This document shows positions 57,286 through 59,322 of a stretch of DNA of 59,322 bases, piece after piece. Source of the DNA: JAABTL01 sp964465355. Its GTDB lineage: Bacteria > Deinococcota > Deinococci > Deinococcales > Trueperaceae. The DNA lies in NCBI GenBank assembly GCA_964465355.1, contig CAYXJZ010000010.1, positions 1-59,322 on the forward strand. Reading direction: 5' to 3'. Both the position numbers and the translations under genes were made by a program. The first letter of the stretch is position 1; every line of letters starts with the position of its first letter. The notes below the pieces were generated by a model. It was not told where the DNA came from and did no database searches. It worked only from the letters and a program-made list of their open reading frames with translations.

Positions 57286-57320
57286 ACTCGTGGATGGCCG
57301 AGCTCGCGACCGACGGGGCC

Positions 57321-58229
57321 CTAGCGCCTCAAACTCGGATCCGTCGCATCCCTGAACGCATCCCCGAAGCTGTTCAGCGCCATCACCGTGACCACGATGG
57401 CCAGGCTGGGGAAGATCGACACCCATGGCGCCTGGGCGATGTAGCGCCTACCGTCGTTGACGATGCTCCCCCAGGAGGCCTGGGGTGGCTGCACGCCGAA
57501 GCCGAGGAAGCCGAGGTTGGCCTCCAGGATGATGACGGTGGCGGTGTAGAGCGAGGCCATGACGATGATGGGCGCCATGACGTTGGGCAGCACGTGGCGG
57601 GTCACGGTGCGGAAGTCGGCAGCGCCTAGCGCCTTGTTGGCCAGCACGAACTCGCGCTCGCGGATGCTGAGCACCGAGCCGCGCACCACACGGGCGAACT
57701 GCGGGATGGTGGTGACGGCGGTGGCGATGATGACGTTGAACAGGTTGGCCCCCAGCACCACGATCAGCGTGAGCGCAAGGAGCAGCAACGGGAAGGCCAG
57801 CACGATGTCCACCATGCGCACCACGATGGCGTCGAGCAGGCCACCGAAGTAGCCAGCCAGCAGGCCGAGGGTGATGCCGACCACGGCGCCGATGGCCACC
57901 GCGAGGATGCCCACCGTCAGCGACACCCGCGCGCCGTGGATGGTGCGGCTGAGGACGTCGCGGCCGAAGTGGTCGGTGCCGAAGAGGTGCTCGGCGCTGG
58001 GCGGCTGCAGGCGCTGCCCCAGGCTGGGGCGGTTGGGGTCCCGCGGGGCGATCCAAGGGGCGGCGATGGCGATGGCCACCACCAGGACCAGCACGATGGC
58101 GCTGACCACCGCTGGGAAGCTGCGCAGCAGGCGCCGGAACACGATCGCGCCAGTGCTGATGCCCTCCTTGCGAAGCGGGGCGGCTGCCTGCTGACCAGTG
58201 GCGGGTGGGTCAGCTTGCGGCTTAGCCAT
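57321..58229 (-). CDS. Peptide-type ABC permease (DppC family)
   Basis: The 302-residue permease has the DppC signature HLFGTDHFGRDVLSRTIHGA, spans AIVLVLVVAIAIAAPWI and VGILAVAIGAVVGITLGLLA, the EAA loop LANKALGAADFRTVTRHVLP and the end LNSFGDAFRDATDP. It overlaps the DppB-type gene by eight bases. It converges on the M20 gene, 35 bp away, without a clear terminator in the gap. Confidence 0.93.
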   Translation of the reverse strand: MAKPQADPPATGQQAAAPLRKEGISTGAIVFRRLLRSFPAVVSAIVLVLVVAIAIAAPWIAPRDPNRPSLGQRLQPPSAEHLFGTDHFGRDVLSRTIHGARVSLTVGILAVAIGAVVGITLGLLAGYFGGLLDAIVVRMVDIVLAFPLLLLALTLIVVLGANLFNVIIATAVTTIPQFARVVRGSVLSIREREFVLANKALGAADFRTVTRHVLPNVMAPIIVMASLYTATVIILEANLGFLGFGVQPPQASWGSIVNDGRRYIAQAPWVSIFPSLAIVVTVMALNSFGDAFRDATDPSLRR

Positions 58230-59163
58230 ACTGCACCCGCGGGTCGAGCGCAGCGTAGGAGAGGTCCACCAGCAGGTTGATGACGATGAAGCTGATGGCG
58301 AAGAAGGCCACCGCCGCCTCTACCTGGGTGTAGTCGCGGGCGTTGATCGAGTCGATCAGCAGCCTGCCGAGGCCGGGGCGGACGAAGAGGGTCTCGGTGA
58401 TGGTCGAGCCGCTCATCATGCGCCCGAAGCTGAGGCCGACGATGGTGACGATGGGGATCATGGCGTTCTTGAGCAGGTGCTTGAGGACCACGGAGCGTTG
58501 CGTGAGTCCCTTCGCCTTGGCGGTGCGGATGAAGTCCTGGTTGAGGATCTCCAGGACGCTGGAGCGCGTCATGCGCGCGATGATGGCCGCGCTGCTGATG
58601 CCGAGCGCCAGCGCAGGCAGGATCAGGTGGCGCAGCATCTGCAGCGGCTGCGACGGGTCGCCTGCGCCGATGGAAGGCAGCCAACCGAGGTTGTAGGAGA
58701 AGACGAGCAGGAGGATGATGCCGAGGGTGAAGATCGGCATGGCCACCCCGACGGTGGCGGCGCCAGAAGCAAGATAGTCGATCCAGGTGCCCCGCCGAAG
58801 CGCGGCCAAGAGGCCCATGGCCACCCCGATGACGGCGCCGACCAGCACGCCGGCCACCGAGAGGTGGATGGTGAAGGGCAGCACCCTGAACACCTCCGAG
58901 GTCACCGGCCGGCTGGTGCGCAAGGAGGTGCCGAAGTCCCCCACCACGACGCCGCGCATGTACTCCAGGTACTGGACGAGGATGGGCGCGTCGAGCCCCA
59001 TCTGCTCACGCAGGCGCTGCACCGACTCCTGGGTGGCGCTGTCGCCCAGGATCAGCAGGGCAGGATCGCCGGGCACGAGGCGCATGACGATGAAGACGAT
59101 CGACACCACCCCGAGGAAGGTAGGGATCGATCCAAGGATCCGGCCGACGACGTACTTGAGCAC
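58222..59163 (-). CDS. Peptide-type ABC permease (DppB family)
   Basis: The 313-residue permease begins VLKYVVGRILGSIPTFLGVV, followed by LVPGDPALLILGD. The EAA loop is DFIRTAKAKGLTQRSVVLKH, and LFVRPGLGRLLIDSINARDY and DPRVQYG complete the signature. GTG at 59163 is chosen because AGAGAGGA lies just upstream; a longer frame would start inside the hairpin region. It follows the partial binding-protein gene at the window end. Confidence 0.93.
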   Translation of the reverse strand: MLKYVVGRILGSIPTFLGVVSIVFIVMRLVPGDPALLILGDSATQESVQRLREQMGLDAPILVQYLEYMRGVVVGDFGTSLRTSRPVTSEVFRVLPFTIHLSVAGVLVGAVIGVAMGLLAALRRGTWIDYLASGAATVGVAMPIFTLGIILLLVFSYNLGWLPSIGAGDPSQPLQMLRHLILPALALGISSAAIIARMTRSSVLEILNQDFIRTAKAKGLTQRSVVLKHLLKNAMIPIVTIVGLSFGRMMSGSTITETLFVRPGLGRLLIDSINARDYTQVEAAVAFFAISFIVINLLVDLSYAALDPRVQYG

Positions 59164-59180
59164 CCGCTCGTCCTCTCTGG

Positions 59181-59219
59181 GTGTGTGGCACGGCAGGTTC
59201 TTCCTGCCGTGCCACACAC
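59181..59219 (-). other. Intercistronic hairpin with perfect 17-bp stem
   Basis: GTGTGTGGCACGGCAGG and CCTGCCGTGCCACACAC pair perfectly over 17 bp around a 5-nt loop, between the binding-protein stop (59245) and the permease start (59163). No U-tract is evident. It is the strongest of three hairpins at the same position in the importer operons. Confidence 0.82.
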
Positions 59220-59244
59220 ACCACTTCCGGCTATCCGGGAACGG

Positions 59245-59322
59245 CTAGTTCCCGTTCACGACCAGGTACTTGAGCGGGAACTCGTGGGCGATGGGGACCG
59301 GGAAGCCCTCCACCTGCGCGTG
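59245..59322 (-). CDS. 3-prime end of an ABC solute-binding protein gene (partial)
   Basis: The last 25 codons before a TAG read VEGFPVPIAHEFPLKYLVVN and end NGN. This is the usual end of peptide-type binding proteins that close with a strand of this form, and the two permease genes follow directly. The rest of the gene lies outside the window, so the ligand cannot be assessed. Confidence 0.7.
   Translation of the reverse strand, partial: HAQVEGFPVPIAHEFPLKYLVVNGN

Overview
This is a high-GC chromosomal window of roughly 60 closely packed genes. No rRNA, tRNA, CRISPR array or insertion sequence was recognised. The best lineage guess is a high-GC member of the Deinococcota, such as a Trueperaceae-like organism. 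Two things point there. At least fourteen operon-first genes have a -10 hexamer of the form TANNNT only 5-7 nt before the start codon, which is the layout of leaderless promoters known from Deinococcus (Actinobacteria share the motif). The gene content is also rich in peptide-type ABC importers and PIG-L, M24 and M20 hydrolases. No marker gene fixes the taxon, so the assignment is tentative.

Layout. 1-4.1 kb: cupin, GNAT, a HicB antitoxin with a decayed hicA behind it, a membrane protein with its winged-helix regulator, a VapBC pair and an SMP-30-type lactonase. 4.0-11.6 kb (minus): one long likely transcription unit of ROK kinase, a 50-residue protein, mannose-6-phosphate isomerase, peptide-type solute-binding protein, two permeases, VOC and OsmC. 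11.8-15 kb: GNAT, diheme cytochrome c, DUF486 and a hydroxyproline dehydratase-type enzyme. 15.2-19.9 kb: a 1577-residue lipoprotein whose centre resembles the calcium-binding and pore-forming region of anthrax protective antigen. 20-30.8 kb: PEP-mutase-like enzyme, amidohydrolase, PAS-GAF-GGDEF-EAL protein, a DUF4143 ATPase behind a five-copy operator-like array, a membrane protein, a PIG-L deacetylase behind a sigma-70 promoter and a structured leader, and an rRNA methyltransferase. 30.8-50 kb: an accessory-looking mosaic of toxin-antitoxin pairs, VOC and GNAT proteins and small membrane proteins, with TerC behind a yybP-ykoY (manganese) riboswitch. 50-57.3 kb (plus): a second peptide-type importer in an operon with nucleoside phosphorylase, adenine deaminase and an M20 peptidase. 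57.3 kb to the end (minus): a third importer whose binding protein runs off the window.

Common themes. All three importers have the order binding protein, hairpin, DppB-type permease, DppC-type permease, and none has an ATPase gene nearby. Six intact two-gene toxin-antitoxin modules, an orphan HicB and three toxin-antitoxin relics lie in the window. The relics (decayed hicA, a duplicated YoeB tail, a collapsed RHH-MazF pair) show repeated gain and decay of these modules. The protective-antigen-like lipoprotein is the most unusual gene: it keeps the oligomer and pore-domain signature sequences but carries Ig-like modules in place of the protective-antigen N-terminal region and has no enzymatic partner nearby.
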